In this document: piece by piece, positions 21,446-30,700 of the stretch
Numbering within the stretch: the first letter of the stretch is position 1
How the letters are laid out: every line of letters begins with the position of its first letter
Assembly: GCA_014377425.1 (NCBI GenBank)
Contig: JACMPQ010000085.1
Span: 28,037-92,036, forward strand
DNA length: 64,000 bases
Direction of reading: 5' to 3'
Origin: Microbacteriaceae bacterium
GTDB taxonomy: Bacteria > Actinomycetota > Actinomycetes > Actinomycetales > Microbacteriaceae
Notes under the pieces: generated by a model
Databases searched by the model: none
Seen by the model: only the letters and a program-made list of their open reading frames with translations
What the model was told of the DNA's origin: nothing
Position numbers and translations under genes: made by a program

Positions 21446-23059
21446 TTAGAGCAGGTTTCCGGCTTCGGTGAGAACGCCGCGCAAAATGTTCTCGATCTCG
21501 TCGAATTCTTTTGGCCCGATGGTGAGGGGAGGCGCGAGCTGCACGACCGGATCGCCGCGGTCGTCGGCCCGGCAATAGAGACCGGCGTCGAAAAGCGCCT
21601 TCGACATGAAGCCGCGCAGCAGACGCTCGGACTCCTCGTCGTTAAACGACTCCTTAGTGGCTTTGTCTTTGACCAGTTCGATTCCGAAGAAGTACCCGTC
21701 GCCGCGCACGTCTCCCACGATCGGAAGGTCGAGCAGTTTCTCGAGCGTCTGGCGGAAGATCGGCGAGTTCGTTCGCACGTTCTCGGTGATCTTCTCCTCC
21801 TCGAAGATGTCGAGGTTGGCCAAGGCAACCGCCGAGGAGACCGGATGTCCCCCGAAGGTGTACCCGTGATAAAAAGCGGTGTCGCCGTGCTTGAACGGCT
21901 CGTAGATCTTTTCGCTCACGATCGTGGCACCGATGGGGGAGTAGCCGCTGGTCATGCCCTTGGCGCAGGTGATCATGTCGGGCACGAAGTCGTAGGCGTT
22001 GCAGGCGAAGATCTCACCGATTCGACCGAACGCGCAGATGACCTCGTCACTCACCAGCAGCACGTCGTACTGGTCGCAAATTTCACGTACGCGCTTGAAG
22101 TAGCCGGGGGGCGGGGGAAAGCATCCGCCGCTGTTCTGCACGGGCTCGAGGAAGATCGCCGCGACTGTTTCCGGGCCCTCGAATTGAATCATCTCTTCAA
22201 TGCGGTTGGCGGCCCACTGGCCGAAGGCGTCGAGGTCATCGCCGAAACCAGAGCCCATTTCATCCGCGCGGTAAAAGTTGGTGTTTGGCACGCGGAAGCC
22301 ACCGGGGGTGACCGGCTCGAACATTTCCTTCATGGCCGGGATGCCGGTGATCGCTAATGCGCCCTGAGTGGTGCCGTGGTAGGCGATCGCTCGTGAGAGC
22401 ACCTTGTGCTTGGTGGGGCGGCCCTTGAGCTTCCAGTAATACTTGGCTAGCTTAAACGCGGTCTCAACCGCCTCCCCTCCACCGGTGGAGAAGAAGACTC
22501 GGTTGAGACCCTCAGGGGCGAAGTCGGCGAGGCGGTCGGCTAATTCAATGGCCGCCGGATGTGCGTACGACCAGAGCGGGAAGAACGCGAGCTCTTCCGC
22601 CTGCTTGGCCGCCACCTCGGCGAGACGCTTGCGGCCGTGGCCAGCGTTTACAACGAACAGGCCGCTGAGGCCGTCGATGTATTTCTTGCCCCGGCTATCG
22701 AAGATGTGGTGGCCCTCACCCTTGACGATGATGGGCACGCCGTTGCCGTTCTCCATGCCCGACTGGCGGGTGAAGTGCATCCAGAGGTGATCTTTGGCTT
22801 TCTGCTGCAGATCGGCCTCCACCTCGGCGGCGAGGGGGGAGATAGCGGCATCCGCGCTCACGGTCGATGCCGGACCGGCACCGGACGACGCGGCGGGCGC
22901 TGTTGCCGCGGCGGCGAGGTTGGCTGCGGTGCCGCCCGCAACGTGATGGCCGTGCGGCGCGTGGTGGCTGGAATGATCGTCGGAACTAAAATTTGCGGAA
23001 GCAGAATCCGCGGACTCAGTTTCGATAAGGTCGGGGGAAAGAGCGTTGTTTGTTGTCAT
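21446..23059 (-). CDS. Class III PLP-dependent aminotransferase (putrescine/polyamine--pyruvate transaminase-like)
   Basis: The 537-residue protein carries a catalytic fold from about residue 85 (LQQKAKDHLWMHFTRQSG), PLP-phosphate contacts FSTGGGEAVETAFKLAKYYW, the aspartate of LVSDEVICAFGRIG and the Schiff-base Lys367 in CAKGMTSGYSP. This matches the SpuC-like omega-transaminases that use pyruvate as acceptor. The first 85 residues are an added low-complexity extension with a His cluster (DDHSSHHAPHGHH) and a long Ala/Ser tract. ATG 23059 has AGG at the right distance and lies 4 bases behind lrp, so the extension is probably translated. Confidence 0.9.
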   Translation of the reverse strand: MTTNNALSPDLIETESADSASANFSSDDHSSHHAPHGHHVAGGTAANLAAAATAPAASSGAGPASTVSADAAISPLAAEVEADLQQKAKDHLWMHFTRQSGMENGNGVPIIVKGEGHHIFDSRGKKYIDGLSGLFVVNAGHGRKRLAEVAAKQAEELAFFPLWSYAHPAAIELADRLADFAPEGLNRVFFSTGGGEAVETAFKLAKYYWKLKGRPTKHKVLSRAIAYHGTTQGALAITGIPAMKEMFEPVTPGGFRVPNTNFYRADEMGSGFGDDLDAFGQWAANRIEEMIQFEGPETVAAIFLEPVQNSGGCFPPPPGYFKRVREICDQYDVLLVSDEVICAFGRIGEIFACNAYDFVPDMITCAKGMTSGYSPIGATIVSEKIYEPFKHGDTAFYHGYTFGGHPVSSAVALANLDIFEEEKITENVRTNSPIFRQTLEKLLDLPIVGDVRGDGYFFGIELVKDKATKESFNDEESERLLRGFMSKALFDAGLYCRADDRGDPVVQLAPPLTIGPKEFDEIENILRGVLTEAGNLL

Positions 23060-23063
23060 TTTT

Positions 23064-23546
23064 TTACCTGGTACCCCAGTTATAGAACTGTTTCTGCAGT
23101 TTCAAATAGACGAAGGTCTCGGTGGACTGCACGCCATCGATCCCGCGAATTTCCTTGTTCAATAGATCAATGAGCTGGTCGTCGTTTTCACAAACCACCT
23201 CGGCCAAAATGTCGAAGCTGCCGGCGGTGAGTACGAGATAGTCCACCGCGGAAATTTCGGCGAGGCTTTTGGCCACTTCGGTGGTGTCACCTTTCACCCG
23301 GATACCGATCATCGCCTGACGGTAGAAGCCAAGCTGCATTGGATCGGTGACCGCCACCACCTGCATGACGCCAGACTCGGTGAGTTTTTGCACACGCTGA
23401 CGCACGGCGGCCTCACTGAGACCCACCGCCTTTCCGATTTCGGCGTAGGAGCGCCGCCCATCGTCTTGGAGCTGCTCGATGATCATCTTCGACACTGAAT
23501 CGAGCTGCACCGGCTTGGCGTTTGTCGCGCGCACCGTGGTAGTCAT
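23064..23546 (-). CDS. Lrp/AsnC family transcriptional regulator
   Basis: A 160-residue regulator with an N-terminal winged helix-turn-helix (residues about 18-65, SYAEIGKAVGLSEAAVRQRVQKLTESG) and a C-terminal RAM ligand-binding domain (AMIGIRVKGDTTEVAKSLAEI...FDILAEVVCENDDQLIDLLNKEIRGIDGVQSTETFVYLK). It is first in the transaminase-oxidoreductase operon and divergent from the aldehyde dehydrogenase, so it very likely controls both. The last codons carry the ribosome site of the next gene. No Shine-Dalgarno sequence precedes its own ATG. Confidence 0.93.
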   Translation of the reverse strand: MTTTVRATNAKPVQLDSVSKMIIEQLQDDGRRSYAEIGKAVGLSEAAVRQRVQKLTESGVMQVVAVTDPMQLGFYRQAMIGIRVKGDTTEVAKSLAEISAVDYLVLTAGSFDILAEVVCENDDQLIDLLNKEIRGIDGVQSTETFVYLKLQKQFYNWGTR

Positions 23547-23666
23547 GAGTAGATTCTGTCATTGGAATTCGACTCCAGCAAGCGAATCCGAACCCAGCAC
23601 CTCATCTGACAACGAATTCGGTGGAATTTTGCTCCTTTCGCTTCGGGTACTGACTAGATTTGGTGC
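23547..23666. promoter_or_regulatory. Divergent lrp / aldehyde dehydrogenase control region
   Basis: This 120-base AT-enriched gap holds three related elements: TTGGAATTCGA (23562-23572), GCGAATCCGAA (23582-23592) and ACGAATTCGGTGGAATTTT (23612-23630). They look like degenerate inverted AATTC boxes and could be binding sites of the adjacent Lrp-type regulator. TAGATT at 23655-23660 is the likely -10 box for the dehydrogenase. Confidence 0.5.
23655..23660 (+). promoter_or_regulatory. Candidate -10 box of the aldehyde dehydrogenase gene, leaderless
   Basis: TAGATT is followed by exactly six bases (TGGTGC) and ATG 23667. No ribosome-binding sequence is present. Confidence 0.55.
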
Positions 23667-25103
23667 ATGTCAGCATCCGAATTACAGAACTTCATCAACG
23701 GTCGCTATGTCAATGCCCAAGCGGAGGAATCATTTGAGGTGATCAACCCGGCGACGGAGACGAGCTATGCGACCTCCCCGGTCTCTAGCCGCGCGGATGT
23801 GAACGACGCCTACAGCGCTGCGGCAGCGGCGTTTGACGTGTGGTCAGAAACCTCTCCGGCGGCGCGGCAACTCGCGCTGTTTCGGATCGCTGACCAGGTC
23901 GAGGTGCGGGCCGAGGAGTTTGCCAACCTCGAATGCCAGGACACCGGCAAACCGCGATCCACTCTCGTAGCGGATGAAATCTTGGCCTCGGTAGACCAAA
24001 TCCGCTTCTTCGCTGGAGCCGCTCGCAATCTCGAAGGTCGGGCGGGGGCGGAATATCTGAAGGATCACTCCTCTTATATTCGCCGCGAACCGATCGGTGT
24101 TGTCGGTCAGGTGACGCCGTGGAATTACCCGCTCAACATGGCGGTGTGGAAATTTGCTCCGGCCATTGCCGCGGGCAACACTACGGTTTTGAAACCGAGC
24201 GACACCACACCGCAATCCACCCTGCTCCTGGCCGAGATTGCGGCAGAATTTCTTCCTGCCGGAGTGCTGAACGTCATCACTGGGGACCGCAGCACCGGTG
24301 CTGCAATGATCGAACACCGCACCCCGCAACTGGTCTCTATCACCGGGTCTGTGCGGGCTGGGATGGAGGTTGCGCGGGCTGCTGCCAGTGACCTCAAACG
24401 CGTTCATTTGGAGTTGGGTGGAAAAGCGCCCGTCATTGTCTTCGCGGATGCCGACCTGAATCGCGCAGTAGAACAGATCGGAACTGCGGCGTACTTCAAT
24501 GCCGGTCAGGATTGCACCGCCGCCACCCGGGTGTTGGTTCAGGCCGACATCCACGATGAATTTGTTGCGGCCCTTACCGTCTGGGCGTCCGCAAACGCCA
24601 TCACCGGAGCGCCGGATGCCCCGGACATTCTTTTCGGCGCGCTGAACAACGCGGCACAGTTCGAGCGAGTTGCCGCGGTGATCGACGCCCTACCGGCGCA
24701 CGCCGAGGTCAGGCTCGGTGGCCGGCGCCAGGGCTCGGTCGGCTACTTCTATGAGGCGACCGTAGTCTCCAACCTGCGCCAAGATGACGACATCGTGCAG
24801 AACGAGGTGTTCGGTCCGGTGATCACCGTGCAGACATTTTCGGATGAGGCAGAAGCTCTTCGCTTCGCCAACGATGTTCAGTACGGGCTGGCATCATCCG
24901 TGTGGACGAGCGATCACGGCAGGGCGATGCGATTGGCCAAGCGGCTTGATTTTGGCTGCGTGTGGATTAACGCCCACCTCCCAATTGTCGCGGAGATGCC
25001 GCACGGCGGGTTCAAGCACTCCGGCTACGGAAAAGACCTCTCCATGTACGGCTTCGAGGACTACACCCGGATAAAACACGTGATGAGTTACATCGGCAAC
25101 TAA
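23667..25103 (+). CDS. NAD(P)-dependent aldehyde dehydrogenase (gamma-aminobutyraldehyde dehydrogenase-like)
   Basis: The 478-residue protein has the complete ALDH fold: TPWNYPLNMAVWK (NAD binding), catalytic base Glu249 in LELGGKAP, catalytic Cys283 in FNAGQDCTAATR, and NEVFGPVITV. HGGFKHSGYGKDLSMYGFEDYTRIKH at the end is typical of aminobutyraldehyde/betaine aldehyde enzymes. It would oxidise 4-aminobutanal from putrescine to GABA. It is divergent from lrp and is followed by the surface-protein cluster. Confidence 0.92.
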   Translation: MSASELQNFINGRYVNAQAEESFEVINPATETSYATSPVSSRADVNDAYSAAAAAFDVWSETSPAARQLALFRIADQVEVRAEEFANLECQDTGKPRSTLVADEILASVDQIRFFAGAARNLEGRAGAEYLKDHSSYIRREPIGVVGQVTPWNYPLNMAVWKFAPAIAAGNTTVLKPSDTTPQSTLLLAEIAAEFLPAGVLNVITGDRSTGAAMIEHRTPQLVSITGSVRAGMEVARAAASDLKRVHLELGGKAPVIVFADADLNRAVEQIGTAAYFNAGQDCTAATRVLVQADIHDEFVAALTVWASANAITGAPDAPDILFGALNNAAQFERVAAVIDALPAHAEVRLGGRRQGSVGYFYEATVVSNLRQDDDIVQNEVFGPVITVQTFSDEAEALRFANDVQYGLASSVWTSDHGRAMRLAKRLDFGCVWINAHLPIVAEMPHGGFKHSGYGKDLSMYGFEDYTRIKHVMSYIGN

Positions 25104-25167
25104 TTGGGGCTGGTAGTGCCGCCGGAGGCTGCGCCGGTAACCTTACGCCTGATAGTGATTGTCGGCC

Positions 25168-25212
25168 GCAGCACCGTTGCTCGCGGCACCGTTACCCGTG
25201 GCGGTTTTGGAA
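25168..25212. repeat. Degenerate 15-bp tandem triplet behind the aldehyde dehydrogenase gene
   Basis: GCAGCACCGTTGCTC, GCGGCACCGTTACCC and GTGGCGGTTTTGGAA follow one another with a 15-base period between the dehydrogenase stop and the phosphatase start. The third unit carries part of the phosphatase ribosome site. Confidence 0.6.
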
Positions 25213-25219
25213 GGATCAG

Positions 25220-26095
25220 ATGACCGAAATTGGGCACGCGTCCGGGCGCGCATCGGTCTCTTTGCCTGCCCCTTTGGACCTGTCGGAGATTTTGCCAGAT
25301 TCGTTCTCGCCCCCGCCGTCGGCGTCGGTCGGTGTTGAAATCGAGTTGGAGTGGGCGGCCGTCAGTGACATCGGTCGCCGCCGAGCCCACAACGAGGATA
25401 GTTTTCTGGCAGAGTCGCCCATTTTTGCCGTAGCCGACGGCATGGGGGGCCATTCCGCCGGGGACGTGGCGAGCGCCGCCGTGGTTGCTCGGCTCTTTGA
25501 GTGTGCAAACGGCGAATTTGCCGACCCGACCGCTATCGTTCCGGCGCTTCGTGCGGCAACGGCCGACATCGCGTTGGCCGAGGACGTGCGCGAAATCGGG
25601 GTCGGCACCACGGTAACCGGAATTGCATTGACCCGGCAGGGGCACTATCCGGTCTGGACCGTATTCAACATTGGCGACTCTCGGGTTTATTTATTCGAGG
25701 ACGGTGTGTTGCGGCAGGTGACGGTGGATCATTCAGTGGTTCAGGAGCTGGTCGACGGCGGGATAATTTCTGCTGCAGAGGCCGAGACCCACCCCAAACG
25801 CAACATCATCACCCGCGCTGTTGGCTTCAACGCGGAGCCATTTGCCGACACCTGGACGCTGCCCGTAAGCGCCCAAACGAGGTTGCTAGTCTGCTCCGAC
25901 GGTCTGACCCGTGAGGTCAGCGACGAGCGAATCCGACGACATCTGGGTGCGGGGCTCTCTCCCACCCTGACGGTATTCGCGCTGGTCGAAGCGGCCCTTG
26001 CCTCCGGTGGCAGTGACAATATCACCGCCATCATCGTCGACGTGGTGCACCTCAGCGACGGCAACGAATGGGCCGACACCGTGCCTCGGCGCTGA
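25220..26095 (+). CDS. PP2C-family Ser/Thr protein phosphatase
   Basis: A 291-residue metal-dependent phosphatase. After about 44 non-conserved residues come all PP2C motifs: SDIGRRRAHNEDS, metal ligand Asp73 in ADGMGGHSAGD, FNIGDSRVYL, Asp227 in CSDGLT and Asp266 in GSDNITAIIVD. There is no membrane helix, so it acts in the cytosol. It presumably reverses the kinase encoded next. GGAAGGA precedes the ATG. It is the first gene of the surface-protein cluster, 178 bases ahead of the kinase. Confidence 0.95.
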   Translation: MTEIGHASGRASVSLPAPLDLSEILPDSFSPPPSASVGVEIELEWAAVSDIGRRRAHNEDSFLAESPIFAVADGMGGHSAGDVASAAVVARLFECANGEFADPTAIVPALRAATADIALAEDVREIGVGTTVTGIALTRQGHYPVWTVFNIGDSRVYLFEDGVLRQVTVDHSVVQELVDGGIISAAEAETHPKRNIITRAVGFNAEPFADTWTLPVSAQTRLLVCSDGLTREVSDERIRRHLGAGLSPTLTVFALVEAALASGGSDNITAIIVDVVHLSDGNEWADTVPRR

Positions 26096-26117
26096 GCTCG
26101 CGGCATCCCGAAAAGAC

Positions 26118-26148
26118 TGAAGAATCTTCACCCCCCGGACTGGGGGTG
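26118..26148 (+). promoter_or_regulatory. Palindrome and hairpin in the phosphatase-kinase gap
   Basis: TGAAGAATCTTCA (26118-26130) is a palindrome around one central base. It merges into the hairpin CACCCCC (26129-26135) / GGGGGTG (26142-26148) with a six-base loop. There is no T-run. It could be an operator, attenuator or RNA stability element setting kinase versus phosphatase levels. Confidence 0.4.
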
Positions 26149-26273
26149 CCTGCTGCCACCATCGTCCGTGAAGAAACCCCCGATCAGGGGCGTGCGCGCC
26201 TAAGCTGAAAGAACCGTCGAAGGCTGCAGCATCCCCCTCATCCGCTCGCCTTCCGGTCGCAGGCAGGGGCAAA

Positions 26274-27701
26274 ATGGCGCGCAGACTGCCCTCACCGCCG
26301 CCCGTTCTGGCCGGTTTCGTGCATCAGCGTGTGCTCGGGTCGGGTGGCTTCGCTGACGTTTACCTGTATGAACAAAATCTGCCGCGGAGGCAGGTAGCGG
26401 TAAAGGCGTTGCTCAGTGAAATCGTTGACGAACACCTGCGCGGGATGTTTCGCGCCGAGGTAAACGTGATGGCGCAGCTGAGCGCGCATCCGTCTATCTT
26501 GACCGTCTATCAGGCCGGGGTAGCCGCCGACGGCCGACCCTTCATGGTGATGGAGTTATGTTCCGGTGCGCTCGGCGATCGCTACCGCCGTGAACGGATT
26601 CCGGTTGCCGAGGTGTTGGGTATCGCCGTGAACATTGGTAGCGCCCTCGAGACGGCCCATCGCGCCGGGGTGTTACATCGCGACCTCAAACCGTCAAACA
26701 TTTTGATCACCGCCTACGGGCATCCGGTGCTCTCCGATTTTGGGATTGCCTCCACGCTCGGTGACGCGCAGCTCGCCGTTGGGCTGTCGGTGCCGTGGTC
26801 GGCGCCGGAGACGCTCATTGACGAGCTCCCGGTCACGGTAAGAAGTGAGGTATTCTCTTTCGCCGCCACGATTTATTCGCTGTTAGCCGGTCGGAGCCCG
26901 TGTGAAATTTCCGGGGCGACCACGACCGCGGGCGAGCTCACAGCGCGCATCGATCGCGGGCAAATTCAGGGCATCGAACGACCGGATGTGCCAGCGAGCC
27001 TGGAACGAAGCCTTCGTCGCGCTCTGTCGCGGACTCCCGCCGAGCGGCCCGCCACAGTGCTGCAACTGGTGCGGGAATTCCAGGCCTGCCAGAGCGAACT
27101 CGGACTTACCCAAACACCGATCGAGGTGGAATTTACCGATTGGGCGTTCCCGGCGGCATCAACAATGGAGGAAAAAACCCTGCTCCGCGGGATTGGCAGT
27201 GAGGTGCCGACTTCTCCCAGTGCAATGCGAGCGCGCCGCCGCCGTTCTGACGGTGCCCGGTTGGATAGCACCCGACTAACGGGTACCTCTGCCGACGGCT
27301 CTTTTGTGCTCGGCGATCGTGGAGCACTGAATAGCGGCGCGGTAAGGCGTCGGCGGCGCTTTGTTCCACTCTTCGCGTTTGGGGCGGTGATTCTCAGCGC
27401 TGCGATCACGGGTGTCGCAGTGGAGCTGACGCGATCGCAGCAGACTGAGATTCCGGTCGTGCGCGAGCTTCGCGCCGTTGGTTCGGTGGGCGCCGTGCGA
27501 TTCTCCTGGACTGACCCGGGGGTGCGCGAAACGGATCGCTACCTGATCCATTCCCCCGGTTCCCTTTCGAGTGTGCAGACCGGGCGGGGTTTCACCATCG
27601 ACGCCCGTGCTGGTGAGAGAGTGTGTGCGACCGTTACCGTCACCCGGGATTCTCGAAGCGGCAGGCCGAGCGCCAGCGTCTGCGCCACGGTGAACCTATG
27701 A
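26274..27701 (+). CDS. Membrane Ser/Thr protein kinase with an extracellular FN3-like domain
   Basis: A 475-residue Hanks-type kinase. The N-terminal catalytic domain (about 13-275) has the Gly loop LGSGGFADVY (21-30), Lys44, HRDLKPSN (135-142), DFG (155-157) and APE (177-179). The activation segment is short and reads GLSVPWSAPE rather than GTxxYMAPE, so the usual phosphorylated Thr residues are missing. A linker follows, then a basic stop (RRRRR), a membrane helix at about 363-385 and an outside domain of about 80 residues that looks like one fibronectin III repeat (VRELRAVGSVGAVRFSWTDPG...ERVCATVTV). There are no PASTA repeats. The start has AGGGG in front. Confidence 0.93.
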   Translation: MARRLPSPPPVLAGFVHQRVLGSGGFADVYLYEQNLPRRQVAVKALLSEIVDEHLRGMFRAEVNVMAQLSAHPSILTVYQAGVAADGRPFMVMELCSGALGDRYRRERIPVAEVLGIAVNIGSALETAHRAGVLHRDLKPSNILITAYGHPVLSDFGIASTLGDAQLAVGLSVPWSAPETLIDELPVTVRSEVFSFAATIYSLLAGRSPCEISGATTTAGELTARIDRGQIQGIERPDVPASLERSLRRALSRTPAERPATVLQLVREFQACQSELGLTQTPIEVEFTDWAFPAASTMEEKTLLRGIGSEVPTSPSAMRARRRRSDGARLDSTRLTGTSADGSFVLGDRGALNSGAVRRRRRFVPLFAFGAVILSAAITGVAVELTRSQQTEIPVVRELRAVGSVGAVRFSWTDPGVRETDRYLIHSPGSLSSVQTGRGFTIDARAGERVCATVTVTRDSRSGRPSASVCATVNL

Positions 27702-27757
27702 AAACGGTGAACCTATGAAAACGGTGTTTACATGAGCGGGGTGAGCCCATGATCGGG
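27690..27757 (+). repeat. Four 17-bp tandem units joining the kinase stop to the giant-protein start
   Basis: GTGAACCTATGAAAACG occurs twice exactly (27690-27706, 27707-27723). Degenerate units GTGTTTACATGAGCGGG (27724-27740) and GTGAGCCCATGATCGGG (27741-27757) follow. The first unit contains the kinase stop codon and the last the start codon of the next gene. Each unit carries an ATG, and only the last opens the giant frame. Confidence 0.85.
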
Positions 27758-30700
27758 TGGCTGCGCGGACACCTTTCGCTCGTCGTAACCACAAGCAGTG
27801 CGCTGGTCGTGGGAATTCTGATATCGACGCTGGCCGTAATTTCCGGGGGCTACGACCGACAGCGCTATCAACTGGGTGACGGATCGGTTTGGGTGGCCAA
27901 CAGCGCGCGGCAGGTGATCGGCCGAGTAAACACCGAGATTGAATCCCTCGACACCGTTGTGCCTTCCGGCGGGCGAGATCTCACCGTGGTGCAGCACGGA
28001 GAAACCGTGCTCGCCGTTGACGGGGTTCGCAATACCGTCGAGGTGGTGGATGCGGCGACCGCGACGGTCGCGGTGAGTGTGGCGCTGCCCGCGCCAGTGA
28101 GCCCGGCTGGAGTGAGCGCTGCGGCAGGCAGCGGCGCAGTCAGCGCGCCAGCAACCGATCCCGGCGCCGCAACCAGTACCGTCGCGCTGGCCGGAGACAA
28201 CGTGGTCATCCACGCCGCGCGAACCGGCCAAATCTGGATTCTGCCGCTCGCGGCGCTCAAAACCTTCGATGCGGCAGTTGCCCCCACCCTCACCGTGGGC
28301 AACAATTCGGTGCTGAGCGTCAGCCCGCGCGGCATCCTGTTTGCCTACTCCGCCGCGGGAAAAGTCGTATATCGGCTGGATGCGGCAGCCTCCGTGGGTT
28401 CGGTGCAGGGATCCGCGGTGACGCGCACACCGGTCACTTTTGGCCAAGTGGATGCGGGGCCGGCCGCCGAACCGCTCGCCATCACCTCGGTTGGCGGGCA
28501 ATGGGTGCTGCTCAACCGAGCCACCGGCGTGCTGCTGCTGGCGGGGCATCCGGAACGGCCAATCACCGGCCTAGTCGCTAAAGATTCCTCGGTGCTTCAG
28601 GGCGCGATCGATGACGGAGTGGCGGTAGTGGTGGCGTCGAGCGTTGGGCTGCGGTCGGTGCCGCTCGACGGATCGGCCCCCTCCGAGTTGTTAGCAACAA
28701 CTTCGAACAATCCGGGGGTTGGCGGGGTTGCGGTGTCACCGATCATTCGCGCCGGATGCCTCTACGCGGCCTGGTCGGCGGGGGCAAGTTTCGTGCACTG
28801 CGCCAACGCGCGCTCCACAATAAGCCGTCTTGACGGCGTTCCCGGCGACGCCGGCGCGCTGGTTTTTTCGTCCAACGGCGACCGCGTGTTGTTGAGCGAT
28901 CCCCGGGCCGGGCGTAGTTGGGCCGTGCAGAACGGGGGAGCGGTGATCGACAACTGGGCGAAGTTGATCGCGGCGAGCCGGCCGGAAGCACCGGTCGACC
29001 ACAACACGAGCGACACCCCACCGGTGTTGGAGAAGGTGCAGCAGCCGCCGGTGGCCGTGAACGACGCGTTTGGGGCGCGGCCTGGCCGGGTTACCGTGCT
29101 GCCGGTGCTGCTGAACGACTTCGACGCCAACGGGGATGTGCTGGCGGTCACCGAGACGACCCTGCCGCAGTTCGCTAGCACCGGTATCAATGCCGGCTCC
29201 GACACCGGTGGCCAGCCGGTGGCCACGCTTAGTCTCATCAGCGATCGACAGCAATTACAGTTCAGCCTGACGGCAGCGGCATCCGGGATTATCAGTTTTG
29301 GCTATACCGTGAGTGATGGGCGTGGTGGAACAGCGTCGGCGCAGGTCACGGTGACGGTAAAGCCCGACACCGAAAACTCCGCACCGGTACAGCGCCGGGA
29401 GACTAGGGCGCTCGTTGCAAGTGGCGGTCGGGTGAGCGTTCCGGTGCTCGGCGACTGGGTTGACCCGGAGGGGGATCCTCTATATCTCAGCGCCGCTATC
29501 GCCGCGGCTCCGAACACGCTCACCTTCACCCCACTCGGCGAGGTCGATTTTCGAGATGGCGGGGCAAGCCAAGCTAGCGGGTCAAGCGGAGATGGTCGTA
29601 CGAGCGAGGTGACGCTGCGGGTCTCCGATTCGCGGGCCGAGGGCGCCGGTGTGCTGCGCATTACGGCGTCGCCCTCCGGCCAAAGCTCGCTGATTGTCGA
29701 GCCATTTTTGGTGAACACCACTGTCGGGCGCACCGTCACCATCGAGCCGCTGCAACACGTGCGCGGTGGCAGTGGGGAAATTAGACTCACCGCGGTACCG
29801 GCAAAGCCGGGGTCCACCATCGAGCCAAGGCTCGCGGTCGGAACTTTTCAATTTTCCAGCGTCAATGCCGGCACGCACTACCTCGACTTTGTCGTCACCG
29901 ACGGCACTCAAACCGCAACCGGCGTTGTGCGAGTGGATGTGTCGGCACCGAGCGACGCGAACGCGACACCGCTCACCGTGCCGCACACCGTATTCATCCG
30001 CGCACTCAGTCAGCAAACCGTGGAGCTTTCGGCAAGCGATATTGACCCGGCCGGAGGTGTTCTGCTGGTAACCGGTGTCGCCGAGATGACCGCGGCGTCG
30101 GGCATCAAGGCCGAAATTCTGGATCATCGTGCGGTGCGCATCACCCTCACGGCGCCGCTCACCGCGGGTCCCGTGGCGGTGGGCTACCGCGTGTCCAACG
30201 GTCTTGCCGAGGCTGCCGGGGTGATCACCGTGGTACAGATCGCCGATCCGCTGCGCCGCCAACCGCCGGTGGCGAACGACGACACCGCCACCGTGCGAGT
30301 GGGGGATGCCATCAGTATCCCGGTACTGCAAAATGACAGCCAGAGCGACGGCGAGCTGAGGCTGAGTTCGCGGCTGGTGCGTGATGTACCAAGCGGCTCG
30401 GGGCTGCTCTTCGTGTCGGGCAATCAGCTGCGTTATCTTGCCCCAGAGACCCCCGGAAATTTCAGTGCCGTGTACGAGGTCTCGGGCCAAGACGGGCAGG
30501 TGGCTCAGGCGCAGTTGAACATCGCCGTACGGGAGGTGGTGGCGGCGAGCAATGCCGCGCCGGTTCCATTAACGGTTACCGCTCGCGTGGTTGCCGGAGG
30601 CTCGGTTCGGGTGCACATTCCGCTGAGCGGTATCGATCCGGATGGCGACTCGGTGCAGTTGCTCGGACAGCAAAGCAACCCGCAACGCGGAGCAGTGACG

